A stretch of DNA of 64,000 nucleotides from positions 1,736,001 through 1,800,000 of the forward strand of contig NZ_CP135916.1 of assembly GCF_032391395.1 (NCBI RefSeq), given 5' to 3'. A program made the position numbers and the translations under genes. Source of the stretch: Sphingomonas sp. Y38-1Y (GTDB lineage: Bacteria; Pseudomonadota; Alphaproteobacteria; Sphingomonadales; Sphingomonadaceae). This document shows positions 16,845-25,074 of the stretch, in pieces. Numbering within the stretch: the stretch's first letter is position 1; the number at the start of each line of letters is the position of its first letter. The notes under the pieces were generated by a model. It was given only the letters and a program-made list of their open reading frames with translations. It was not told the DNA's origin and did not search any database.

Positions 16845-18614
16845 TCAGGCCTCGACCTGGCGGACGCGGCGGATACGCGGCTCGCGTTCCAGGCCCGCCG
16901 CATCCTTGATCGACTTGCGCATCTCGTCGCGCTTCTCGTGGATCGAGGCGATCACCGGCCCGACGCCGACGCCCAGGTCGACGAGCAGCGCCTCGGAGAG
17001 CTGTAGCGAGCTTTCCAGCGTCTCCGGCACCGCATCGGTCGCGCCCGCGCGATAGAGCGCGGCGGCATGCGCGGCGTCGCGCGCGCGGACGATGATGGGG
17101 AGTTGCGGCACCCAGCCGCGGACGCGCTTGGTCAGGCGGACGCTGAGCACGGGATCGTCCATGGTGATGACCAGCGCCTTAGCATGGCCAAGATTGAGGC
17201 GGTCGACCATGTCGGACCGGGCGACGTCGCCGAACTGAACGTTGTAGCCCTCGCGCCGCGCCGTGTTGACGACGTCGATGTCCGCTTCGATCGCGAGATA
17301 GGGTTTCTCGTGCGCGCGGAGCATGTCGGCGATCGTGCGGCCGACGCGCCCGAAGCCGATGACGACGGTGCCGTTGGACGCGACTGCCGGCTCGATCGGC
17401 TCCGGCCCGCCGACGCGTGCCTCGATCCGGCGGGCGACGAGGCGCCCCCCCTTTGCGAGAAGCGGCGTGATGGTGAGGCCGATCGCGGTGACGGTGGTCC
17501 AGAAGGCCGCGGTCGAGGGCTGGATCAGCCCCGCGGTGCCGGCCGCGCCGAGCACGATCAGCGTGGTTTCGGAGGGGCTGGCCATCAGTACGCCCGTTTC
17601 CGCCGCGACGCCCGGCCGCGTGCCGGAGAAGCGGAGGAGCAGCGTCGTCACCACCGCCTTGACCAGCATGACTCCGCTGATCGCCGCAAGCAGCTCGGGC
17701 CAGTAACGCGCGACCAGCCGCAGATCGAGCGACATGCCGACCGAGATCAGGAACACACCCAGCGCCAGCCCCTTGAACGGCGCGGTGATGGCGTCGACTT
17801 CCTCATGATAATCGGTCTCGGCAATCAGCAGCCCGGCGAGCAGCGCGCCGACGATCGGCGACAGGCCGGCGGCGGCGGTCGCCAAACTTGCGACGATGAC
17901 GACGAGCAGGCTGGCGGCAAGGAAGAGTTCCGGGCTCTTGGTGCGAGCCGCCTGGCCGAACATGCGCGGCAGCATGAAGCGGCCGGCGAGGTAGAGCGCG
18001 ACGACGGTGACGCCGCCGGCGATCGCGACGTCGGCAAGGCCGGTCCAACCCTCGTCGGTGGCGGTCGGCGCCAGCGCGCCGAGCATGAAGATGATCGGGA
18101 CAAGCGCCAGATCCTCGAACAGCAGCATCGCGAAGGCGCCGCGCCCGATCGCGCTGGTCGTGCCCGCCAGTGGCAGTACGATCGCGGTCGAGGAAAGCGC
18201 GAGCGCGAGGCCCAGCCCGACTGCGCCGCTCGACGCCTGTCCCATCAGATAGAGCGCCGCGCCGATGACCAGGCCCGAGATCAGCAGTTCGGCCGCGCCC
18301 AGCCCGAACACCTGCGCTCGCATCGCCCATAATCGCCGGAACGACAGCTCCAGTCCGATCGAAAAGAGGAGGAGGATGATCCCGAACTCGGCGAACGGCT
18401 CGATCGCGTGCGTGTTCGAGATGGTGACGAAGTAGAGCCACGGATAACGATCGACCATCGATCCGAGCGCGTTGGGCCCGACCAGGATGCCGACCAGGAT
18501 GAACCCGATGACCGGGCTGATCTTGAACCGCGCGAACGCCGGAATCACCAATCCCGCCGAACCGAGGACGACGAGGGCATCGGAAAGCCCGCTGTTCCGG
18601 ATGTCTAGCGCCAT
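16845..18614 (-). CDS. KefB-type cation:proton antiporter
   Basis: This 589-residue CPA2 family inner-membrane protein exchanges K+ (or Na+) for protons. Residues 1-390 hold about 12 membrane helices, including PVIGFILVGILVGPNALG and LLLFSIGLELSFRRLW. Residues 410-530 form an RCK/TrkA-N domain with the nucleotide-binding motif VVIGFGRVGRTIAD and a conserved acidic residue after it (AIEADIDVV). The closest known group is KefB/KefC and YbaL. No separate KefF/G regulator is encoded nearby. Confidence 0.9.
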   Translation of the reverse strand: MALDIRNSGLSDALVVLGSAGLVIPAFARFKISPVIGFILVGILVGPNALGSMVDRYPWLYFVTISNTHAIEPFAEFGIILLLFSIGLELSFRRLWAMRAQVFGLGAAELLISGLVIGAALYLMGQASSGAVGLGLALALSSTAIVLPLAGTTSAIGRGAFAMLLFEDLALVPIIFMLGALAPTATDEGWTGLADVAIAGGVTVVALYLAGRFMLPRMFGQAARTKSPELFLAASLLVVIVASLATAAAGLSPIVGALLAGLLIAETDYHEEVDAITAPFKGLALGVFLISVGMSLDLRLVARYWPELLAAISGVMLVKAVVTTLLLRFSGTRPGVAAETGVLMASPSETTLIVLGAAGTAGLIQPSTAAFWTTVTAIGLTITPLLAKGGRLVARRIEARVGGPEPIEPAVASNGTVVIGFGRVGRTIADMLRAHEKPYLAIEADIDVVNTARREGYNVQFGDVARSDMVDRLNLGHAKALVITMDDPVLSVRLTKRVRGWVPQLPIIVRARDAAHAAALYRAGATDAVPETLESSLQLSEALLVDLGVGVGPVIASIHEKRDEMRKSIKDAAGLEREPRIRRVRQVEA

Positions 18615-18705
18615 GGCGGCATCTAAGCGGCGGGGGCGGGGCGTGTCAGCCGTTAATGCAGTGAGCCGGGTGGATTATTTCGCGGGCGTGCCGGCAACCC
18701 GTAAT

Positions 18706-18794
18706 CGTCACCCCGGACTTGATCCGGGGTCCCGCTTCCGTTTCCGTGCATGGACAAGAAGAAGCGGGATCCCGGATCAAGTCCGGGATGACGG
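18706..18794. repeat. Palindromic intergenic repeat, family A copy 3
   Basis: This is the cleanest copy. The left arm GTCACCCCGGACTTGATCC...CCCGCT and the right arm AGCGGGATCCCGG...GGATGACGG are almost perfect complements around a spacer of about 25 bp. It lies upstream of the KefB-like gene and downstream of eda, back to back with a family B element. Confidence 0.85.
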
Positions 18795-18803
18795 TTCACC
18801 TAT

Positions 18804-18883
18804 CCGTTCGTCCTCAGCTTGTCGAAGGACGTGTACCGGGAGGATCGCTCTGGACACGTGCTTCGAAAAGCTCAGCACGAGCG
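18804..18883. repeat. Palindromic intergenic repeat, family B copy 1
   Basis: The outer ends are CCGTTCGTCCTCAGC and GCTCAGCACGAGCG. Inside them lie CTTGTCGAAGGACGTG and CACGTGCTTCGAAAAG, so the unit forms a long imperfect hairpin. The same motif recurs at 20530-20610, 22454-22521 and 23258-23373. This copy sits right after the eda stop. Confidence 0.8.
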
Positions 18884-18891
18884 CAGGGATT

Positions 18892-19494
18892 TCACCGCGC
18901 CAACCGCGCCGCCGCACCCGCGCGCGTTTCGACATCGGCCAGCGCGCCGCCCGTCACCCAGCTTCCGCCGACGCACAGCACCGGGTCGAAGGCGAGCCAG
19001 TCGGGGGCGGTCACTTCGGAAATGCCCCCGGTGGGACAGAAGCGCGCTTCGTAGAAGGGCGCGGCCAGTGCCTTCAAGGCCTTGAGCCCGCCCGATGTTT
19101 CGGCGGGGAAGAACTTGAAGTGGCGCAGGCCCAGCGCATAGCCGCGCATGATGTCGCCCGCCGTCGCCACACCCGGCAGGTACGGCACCTGCGAGTTGAC
19201 GATCGGCTCGGCCAGCGCCTCGGTCAGGCCAGGGGAGACGATGAACTCGCTGCCTGCGGCGATCGCCTGCTCGAACTGCTGGGTCGAAACGACGGTGCCG
19301 GCGCCGACGATCGCGCCCTCGACCTTCCTCATCTCGGCGATAGCATCGAGCGCGGCGGGGGTGCGCAGCGTCACCTCCAGCACCTTGAGCCCGCCCTTGA
19401 CCAGCGCCTCGGCCAGCGGGCGGGCGGTGGCAGCGTCGTCGATCACCAGCACGGGGATGACCGGGCTGGCGCGCATGATGTCTTCGATGTTCAT
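18892..19494 (-). CDS. eda: KDPG aldolase (2-dehydro-3-deoxyphosphogluconate aldolase)
   Basis: This enzyme cleaves 2-keto-3-deoxy-6-phosphogluconate to pyruvate and glyceraldehyde 3-phosphate, the last step of the Entner-Doudoroff pathway. The 200-residue protein has the catalytic Glu at 40 (VLEVTLRTP) and the Schiff-base Lys at 127 (HFKFFPAE), plus VGAGTVV and GGISEV phosphate-binding segments. The ATG at 19494 overlaps the glk stop by 4 bp and fixes the start; the longer open frame upstream runs through glk. It is the last gene of the zwf-pgl-edd-glk-eda cluster. Confidence 0.95.
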   Translation of the reverse strand: MNIEDIMRASPVIPVLVIDDAATARPLAEALVKGGLKVLEVTLRTPAALDAIAEMRKVEGAIVGAGTVVSTQQFEQAIAAGSEFIVSPGLTEALAEPIVNSQVPYLPGVATAGDIMRGYALGLRHFKFFPAETSGGLKALKALAAPFYEARFCPTGGISEVTAPDWLAFDPVLCVGGSWVTGGALADVETRAGAAARLAR

Positions 19495-20459
19495 TGCGTG
19501 TGCTCCTGCGCAAAGGCGGCGGCGGCGCCATAGAGGCCCGGCTGCGGATAGGTGATGAGCTTGACTGGGATGGAGGCCATCAACCCCTGGAACCGACCCT
19601 TGGCGACGAAGCGCGAGGCAAAGCCGGAGGTGAGGAGATGGTCCTTGAGGCGCAGTCCCAGCCCGCCGGCGATCACCACGCCCTTGGGCCCGTGCGCCAG
19701 CGCCAGGTCCCCCGCGACCGCACCCAGCGACAGGCAGAAGCGGTCCATCGCCGCCGCGGCCAGGCTGTCGGTACCCTCGAACGCCATCGTCCAGATCGCC
19801 TTGTCGTCGATCTGGTGGATCGATCGATGCTCGATCCCGGCCAGCGTCTCGTAGATCGCCTTGATGCCCGGCCCCGAGCACACCCGCTCGACCGACACGC
19901 GGGTATAATCGCGGCGCAGGCGCTTGAGCAGCGCATCCTCGATCCCGTCGAGCGGGGCGAAATCCATGTGGCCGCCCTCGGTCTCGATCACGTGATAGCG
20001 TTCACCGGTGCGGAACACCTGCGCGACGCCCAGGCCCGTGCCCGGACCGCAAACGGTGATCGATCCCTTGTCCGGCAGCCCGCCTTCGGGCCCGCAGATG
20101 TGGATGAAATGCTCGTCGGGAAGCTGCGCCACCGCATGGCCGACCGCGCCGAAATCGTTAATGAGCGTCCAGTCGTCGACTTCCAGCCGCTCGCGGATCA
20201 GCGGCGGGCGGATGATCCACGGATTGTTGGTCAGCTTGATGAGGTCGGGGTTGATCGGCGAGGCGACCGCGATCGCGGCGGCGCGGGGCAGGGGCCGGCC
20301 GGCGGCTTCCCCGAACGCCTGCCAGGCGAGCTGGAGGCTGCCATGCTCGGCGGTCTTCTGGGTGACGGGATCGTCGATGCGCACGACGCGGCCGCCCTCG
20401 ACCTCGGCGATGGCGAAGCGGGCATGGGTGCCCCCGATATCGACTGCGACGACTTCCAT
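19491..20459 (-). CDS. glk: Glucokinase
   Basis: This 322-residue cytoplasmic kinase phosphorylates glucose to glucose 6-phosphate with ATP, feeding zwf. The ATP-binding opening [18 protein letters not shown], the [14 protein letters not shown] segment with the catalytic Asp, [12 protein letters not shown] and [11 protein letters not shown] match the bacterial Glk (ROK-unrelated) family. There is a 4-bp overlap with eda. A family B repeat separates it from edd, so glk-eda may also have their own transcript. Confidence 0.95.
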   Translation of the reverse strand: MEVVAVDIGGTHARFAIAEVEGGRVVRIDDPVTQKTAEHGSLQLAWQAFGEAAGRPLPRAAAIAVASPINPDLIKLTNNPWIIRPPLIRERLEVDDWTLINDFGAVGHAVAQLPDEHFIHICGPEGGLPDKGSITVCGPGTGLGVAQVFRTGERYHVIETEGGHMDFAPLDGIEDALLKRLRRDYTRVSVERVCSGPGIKAIYETLAGIEHRSIHQIDDKAIWTMAFEGTDSLAAAAMDRFCLSLGAVAGDLALAHGPKGVVIAGGLGLRLKDHLLTSGFASRFVAKGRFQGLMASIPVKLITYPQPGLYGAAAAFAQEHTQ

Positions 20460-20529
20460 TTTCTCTCCCCAACTTCGCTTCGAGGCGCGATCATTCCAGC
20501 AGAGGCCGGAACGGCGGACCCTCCAAACC

Positions 20530-20610
20530 CCGTTCGTGCTGAGCCTGTCGAAGCACGTGTCCGAGGCACAGCGTCCCTGACACGTCCTTCGACAAGCTCA
20601 GGACGAGCGG
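20530..20610. repeat. Palindromic intergenic repeat, family B copy 2
   Basis: The arms are CGTTCGTGCTGAGCCTGTCG and CTTCGACAAGCTCAGGACGAGCGG, with AAGCACGTGT and ACACGTCC-like inner pairs. The element occupies most of the 158-bp gap between the edd stop and the glk start, ending 7 bp past the edd stop codon on the minus strand. Confidence 0.8.
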
Positions 20611-20617
20611 ATCGTCG

Positions 20618-22438
20618 TTACAGCCCCGCCGCCGCCAGCATCGCGCTCGCGCCCTTCTCCGCTTCGTCGGCGCCCGTGTTCATCATGCGGAACAGCTCGC
20701 GGCCGGTGCCGTCGGCCATCGGCGGCGTCTCGGCGAGCGGGCGCGCGGCCCATTCGGCGGGATCGACCAGCGCCTCGAGCACGCCTGCCTCGGCATCCAG
20801 CCGGACGATGTCGCCGTCGCGCAGCTTCGCCACCGGACCGCCGCCGAACCCCTCGGGCGAGAGGTGGATTGCCGCCGGCACCTTGCCGCTCGCCCCCGAC
20901 ATGCGCCCGTCGGTGACGAGCGCGACGCGGAAGCCGCGGTTCTGGAGCACGCCGAGCGGCGGGGTCAGCTTGTGCAGCTCGGGCATCCCGTTGGCGCGCG
21001 GCCCCTGGAAGCGGACGACGACCACCACGTCGCGGTCGAGCTCGCCCGCCTTGAACGCTTCCTGCACCGCGGCCTGGGTCGAGAAGACGCGGGCCGGCGC
21101 CTCGATCGTCCAGCGGTCGCGATCGACCGCCGACACCTTGATGCACGCGCGGCCGAGATTGCCCTGAAGGATGCGAAAGCCGCCCTCGGGCGAGAAGGGG
21201 GCCTCGATCGTGCGGACGATGCTGTCGTCACCCGATTGCGCGGGCAGGTCGGGCCAGGCGAGCGCGTCGCCCTCGATCGCGGGCTTGCGGCCATATTGGG
21301 CAAAGCCGCCCTCGGCGATGGTCAGGATGTCCGAATGGACGAAGCCGCCGCGCATCAGCTCGCGCAGCACGAAGGGCGGCCCGCCCGCATCCTCGAACGC
21401 GTTCACGTCGGCGGAGCCATTGGGATAGACGCGGGTGAGGAGCGGCACCGCCTTGGACAGATTGTCGAAATCCTCCCAGTCGATGACGATCCCCGCGCTC
21501 CGCGCGATCGCGGGCAGGTGGATCAGGTGGTTGGTCGACCCGCCGGTCGCGAGCAGCGCGACCGCGGCGTTGACGATCGCGCGCTCGTCGACGCAGTGGC
21601 CGATCGGGCGATAATCGTCGGTGCCCCAGCCGATCTGCGGCAACCGCTGGACGGCGGCGCGCGTCAGCTCCTGGCGAAGCTTGGTCCCCGGATTGGCAAA
21701 GGCGGCGCCGGGAACGTGGAGACCCATCGCCTCCATCATCATCTGGTTGGAATTGGCGGTGCCATAGAAGGTGCACGTGCCCTTGCCGTGATAGGCGGCG
21801 ATCTCGCTTTCGAGCAGTTCCTCGCGCGTCGCCTTGCCCTCGGCATAGCGTTCGCGGACCGCGGCCTTTTCCTTGTTGGCGATGCCGGTGCGCATCGGCC
21901 CGCCCGGGATCAGCACCATCGGCAAATGGCCAAAGCGCAGCGCGCCGATCAGCAGCCCCGGCACGATCTTGTCACAGATGCCGAGCAGTGCCGCGCCCTC
22001 GAACGTCCGGTGGCTGAGCGCCACCGCGGTGGCGAGCGCGATGGTGTCGCGGCTGAACAGCGACAGCTCCATCCCCTGATAGCCCTGCGTCACGCCGTCG
22101 CACATCGCCGGCACGCCGCCCGCCACCTGTGCCGTCGCGCCGACCTCCAGCGCCCAGACCTTCATCTGTTCGGGATAGCGGTAGTAGGGCGCATGCGCCG
22201 ACAGCATGTCGTTATAGGCGGTGACGATGCCGATGTTCATCGACATGCCGTCCTTCATCCGGTCGCGCTGCTCGTCGGTCCCGGCATAGGCGTGGGCGAG
22301 GTTCGCGCAGCCGAGCTTGGGCCGGTCGAACCCCGACGCCCGCTCCCGCTCGATCAGGTCGAGATAGGCGGCGCGGCCGGACCGCGACCGTTCGATGATG
22401 CGATCGGTGACGGCGGCGATGGTGGGATGGAGCGTCAT
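20618..22438 (-). CDS. edd: Phosphogluconate dehydratase
   Basis: This 606-residue enzyme dehydrates 6-phosphogluconate to KDPG in the Entner-Doudoroff pathway. It belongs to the IlvD/Edd family of Fe-S dehydratases. Diagnostic blocks are [41 protein letters not shown] (two parts) and [20 protein letters not shown], which supply Fe-S Cys ligands. The C-terminal block [17 protein letters not shown] is also present. It lies between pgl and glk on the minus strand, with family B repeats on both sides. Confidence 0.96.
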   Translation of the reverse strand: MTLHPTIAAVTDRIIERSRSGRAAYLDLIERERASGFDRPKLGCANLAHAYAGTDEQRDRMKDGMSMNIGIVTAYNDMLSAHAPYYRYPEQMKVWALEVGATAQVAGGVPAMCDGVTQGYQGMELSLFSRDTIALATAVALSHRTFEGAALLGICDKIVPGLLIGALRFGHLPMVLIPGGPMRTGIANKEKAAVRERYAEGKATREELLESEIAAYHGKGTCTFYGTANSNQMMMEAMGLHVPGAAFANPGTKLRQELTRAAVQRLPQIGWGTDDYRPIGHCVDERAIVNAAVALLATGGSTNHLIHLPAIARSAGIVIDWEDFDNLSKAVPLLTRVYPNGSADVNAFEDAGGPPFVLRELMRGGFVHSDILTIAEGGFAQYGRKPAIEGDALAWPDLPAQSGDDSIVRTIEAPFSPEGGFRILQGNLGRACIKVSAVDRDRWTIEAPARVFSTQAAVQEAFKAGELDRDVVVVVRFQGPRANGMPELHKLTPPLGVLQNRGFRVALVTDGRMSGASGKVPAAIHLSPEGFGGGPVAKLRDGDIVRLDAEAGVLEALVDPAEWAARPLAETPPMADGTGRELFRMMNTGADEAEKGASAMLAAAGL

Positions 22439-22453
22439 GGCGACCTAAAGTCC

Positions 22454-22521
22454 CCGTTCGTCCTGAGCGTGTCGAAGGACGTGTTGCTGGTCACGTGCGT
22501 CGACAGGCTCGGCACGAACGG
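22454..22521. repeat. Palindromic intergenic repeat, family B copy 3
   Basis: The arms CCGTTCGTCCTGAGCGTGTCG and CGACAGGCTCGGCACGAACGG pair over most of their length, with an inner GGACGTG/CACGTGC pairing. It fills the 98-bp gap between the pgl stop and the edd start. Confidence 0.8.
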
Positions 22522-22536
22522 TTGAAAGGCGAGACA

Positions 22537-23241
22537 TCACGCTGCCCAGTGGATGTCCACCGGCAACTCCGCATCGGCCAGGACGCGGCCGATGGGGTAG
22601 GGGGAGCCCGCGCCCTCGGCGATCGCCGCCTCGATCACGTCGCGCTTCGCCTGACCAGTGACGGCGATCATCACCGCCTTGGCCGAGACGATCGCGGCGC
22701 GGGTCAGCGACACGCGCGCCACCGGCGCTTCGGGCGGCAGCGGGTCGGGCATGACGCCCAGCGCGCGGCGGTCCTTGGGGCCATTCAGCGCCTCGTCGAA
22801 ATCGGCGCCTGGGAAGATCGAGGCGGTGTGCCCGTCGCCGCCGACACCCAGCAGACACAGGTCGAGCGGCCAGTGCAGGTCCTGAAGCCGCGCATCGGCG
22901 GCCTTGCCCGCGGCCTTGTAGTCCTTGGCCGCCTCGCTGGTGATCGGGAACACGCGCGCGCCCTTGGGGACGAACAGCTTGCCGAGCGCGGTGACGTTGG
23001 ACAGCGGATCGCCCATCGGCACCAGCCGGTCGTCCGTGGGGACGATCGTCACCCGCTTCCAGTCGAGCTTGGCCGCGGCGAGCTTTTCATAGGCCGGGAA
23101 GGGCGTCTTGCCGCCCGCCAGCGCAACCACCGCACTGCCGCGCGCGTCGATTGCGCTTTCGATGACGAACTGGACGTCGCCGGCGATGGCCTCCGCCAGC
23201 TCGTCCGCGTCGTCATAATCCCACCATTCGATCTCGGTCAT
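22537..23241 (-). CDS. pgl: 6-phosphogluconolactonase
   Basis: This 234-residue enzyme hydrolyses 6-phosphogluconolactone, the product of Zwf. It is the DevB/Pgl type related to glucosamine-6-phosphate isomerases: VVALAGGKTPFPAYEKL at residues 40-56, TDDRLVPMGDPLSN, and the catalytic LLGVGGDGHTASIFPG block. It lies between zwf and edd, consistent with its pathway position. Confidence 0.94.
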   Translation of the reverse strand: MTEIEWWDYDDADELAEAIAGDVQFVIESAIDARGSAVVALAGGKTPFPAYEKLAAAKLDWKRVTIVPTDDRLVPMGDPLSNVTALGKLFVPKGARVFPITSEAAKDYKAAGKAADARLQDLHWPLDLCLLGVGGDGHTASIFPGADFDEALNGPKDRRALGVMPDPLPPEAPVARVSLTRAAIVSAKAVMIAVTGQAKRDVIEAAIAEGAGSPYPIGRVLADAELPVDIHWAA

Positions 23242-23257
23242 CAGCGTTCCAATTTAT

Positions 23258-23373
23258 CCGTTCGTCCTGAGTAGCCATTGAGCGAAGTCGAAATGGCGTA
23301 TCGAAGGACTGTCTCGCACAAAGTGCTTCGATATGAGGCTTCGACAAGCTCAGCCTCTACTCAGCACGAACGG
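23258..23373. repeat. Palindromic intergenic repeat, family B copy 4 (extended)
   Basis: The outer ends TCCGTTCGTCCTGAGTAG and CTACTCAGCACGAACGG pair as in the other family B copies. This copy is longer (about 116 bp): its arms also include CATTGAGCGAAGTCGAAATG and GCTTCGACAAGCTCAGCC. It occupies the gap between zwf and pgl. Confidence 0.75.
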
Positions 23374-23402
23374 GAGGGGGCCGGTTTGGCTCCCTTCCCG
23401 CG

Positions 23403-24860
23403 TCACTCGTTCCAGGTCACGCCGTCGCGTTCGGTCAGCGCGATGCTCGACGACGGGCCCCAGCTTCCCGACTGATAGTTCTTGGGCTTCACGTCGCTCG
23501 CGTCCCAGCCGGCGCGGATCGCATCGATCCATTGCCACTGCGCTTCCACCTCGTCGCGGCGGACGAACAGCGTCGGATCGCCCTCGATCAGGTCGAGCAG
23601 CAGCCGCTCATAGGCGATGCGCCGCCGCGTGCCCGCGAACTCCTGGTCGAGGCCGAGGTTTAGCGGCACCTCGCGCAGGCGGATGCCGTCGCGGTCGAGG
23701 CCGGGCTGCTTTGCCATGACCAGCAGCCGGACATATTCCTCGGGCTGAAGGCGGATGACGAGGACGTTGGGCTGGAGCACGCCGCCGCGATCGGCGAAGA
23801 TCGAATGCGGCACCGGCTTGAACTGGATGACGATCTCGCTGCGCCGCTCGGGCATCCGCTTGCCGGTGCGCAGGTAGAAGGGGACGCCCTGCCAGCGCCA
23901 ATTGTCGACATGCGCCTTCAGCGCGACGAACGTCTCGGTCCGCGAATCCTTGCCGAGCTCCTCGTCATAGCCGCGGACGATCTCACCCTTGATCGCGCCG
24001 GCGTCATACTGGCCGGTGACGGTCAGGTGCGGCACGTCGGCGACGCTGATCGGTCGGAGCGAGCGCAGCACCTTGACCTTCTCGTCGCGGATCGCGGTGC
24101 CGTCGAAGCTGGCCGGTGGCTCCATCGCGATCAGCGCGAGCAGCTGGAGCATGTGGTTCTGCACCATGTCGCGCAGTGCCCCCACCTCGTCATAATAGCC
24201 CGCGCGGCCCTCCAGCCCCACGGTTTCCGAGATGGTGATCTGGACATGGTCGATGCCGCGCGCGTTCCAGATCGGCTCAAACAGCGAATTGCCGAAGCGG
24301 AGCGCCAGGATGTTCTGGACCGTCTCCTTGCCCAGATAATGGTCGATGCGGAACGTCCGCTCCTCCGGGAAGGCGGCGGCGACGATGTCGTTGATCTCGC
24401 GGCTCGAGCCGAGGTCCTTGCCCAGCGGCTTCTCCAGGCCGATGCGGACATTGTCGCCCGCCAGGCCCGCCGATTGCAGCCCCTTGATCGTCGGGCCGAA
24501 CAGCCAGGGCGCGGTCGACAGGAAGATGGCGAGCCCGCCCGACACGTCACCGATCTTGGCGGCGAGCGCATCGAACCCCTCGATCGTCGAGGCGTCGAGG
24601 GGCTGGTAGTGGAGCCGCGCCAGGAACCCCTCGATCGCCTCCTCGCCCTTGCGGTCGTCGGGCAGATGGGTGTCGAGCGCCTGCTTGGTGAAAGCGCGGA
24701 ATTCCTCGTCGCTCTGCTCGGATCGCGCGGTGCCGGTGATGGTCAGGCCGTCGGGCAGCAGGCCGTCGGCATGAAGGCCGTAGAGCGAGGGCAGCAGCAT
24801 CCGCTGCGACAGGTCGCCGGTGGCGCCGAACAATAACAGCTTGCCCACCGCGTCGCGCAT
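23403..24860 (-). CDS. zwf: Glucose-6-phosphate 1-dehydrogenase
   Basis: This 485-residue enzyme oxidises glucose 6-phosphate to 6-phosphogluconolactone with NAD(P)+. The coenzyme motif GATGDLSQRMLLPSLYGL lies at the N-terminus, and the active-site RIDHYLGKETVQNILALRFGN (with substrate Lys and His) is near residue 180. I placed the start at the ATG at 24860 because a GAGGGAGACGG Shine-Dalgarno region precedes it; 23 extra upstream codons of the open frame look non-coding. It is the first gene of the Entner-Doudoroff cluster, so the main promoter should lie in 24861-24978. Confidence 0.96.
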   Translation of the reverse strand: MRDAVGKLLLFGATGDLSQRMLLPSLYGLHADGLLPDGLTITGTARSEQSDEEFRAFTKQALDTHLPDDRKGEEAIEGFLARLHYQPLDASTIEGFDALAAKIGDVSGGLAIFLSTAPWLFGPTIKGLQSAGLAGDNVRIGLEKPLGKDLGSSREINDIVAAAFPEERTFRIDHYLGKETVQNILALRFGNSLFEPIWNARGIDHVQITISETVGLEGRAGYYDEVGALRDMVQNHMLQLLALIAMEPPASFDGTAIRDEKVKVLRSLRPISVADVPHLTVTGQYDAGAIKGEIVRGYDEELGKDSRTETFVALKAHVDNWRWQGVPFYLRTGKRMPERRSEIVIQFKPVPHSIFADRGGVLQPNVLVIRLQPEEYVRLLVMAKQPGLDRDGIRLREVPLNLGLDQEFAGTRRRIAYERLLLDLIEGDPTLFVRRDEVEAQWQWIDAIRAGWDASDVKPKNYQSGSWGPSSSIALTERDGVTWNE

Positions 24861-24978
24861 GTCGTGCCGTCTCCCTCGTTTCCGATGCGCGCGGGGTAGC
24901 GGATGGGGCGCGGCGCGCAACCCGTGCATAGCTATTCTATGGCGTTTTCGGCGCCGCCCGGCGTTTGCGGGGAGACGG

Positions 24979-25068
24979 AGCGGGATCCCGGATCAAATCC
25001 GGGGTGACGGCGAAAGATCGGCCGGCCTTCCCGATTCCGTCATCCCGGACTTGATCCGGGATCCCGCT
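24979..25068. repeat. Palindromic intergenic repeat, family A copy 4, inside-out
   Basis: The two half-units are the same as in the other family A copies but in swapped order. Here AGCGGGATCCCGG...GGGGTGACGG comes first (24979-25010) and CCGTCATCCCGG...GATCCCGCT second (25037-25068). The GACGG ends are therefore internal. It separates the zwf promoter region from the efflux operon's last gene, ending 6 bp past that gene's stop. Confidence 0.8.
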
Positions 25069-25074
25069 CCTTTC

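Noticed and set aside
18706..25068. The palindromic repeats as a CRISPR array or IS ends
   Set aside because: They are single palindromes spread over several gene gaps, with no regular spacers, cas genes or transposase.
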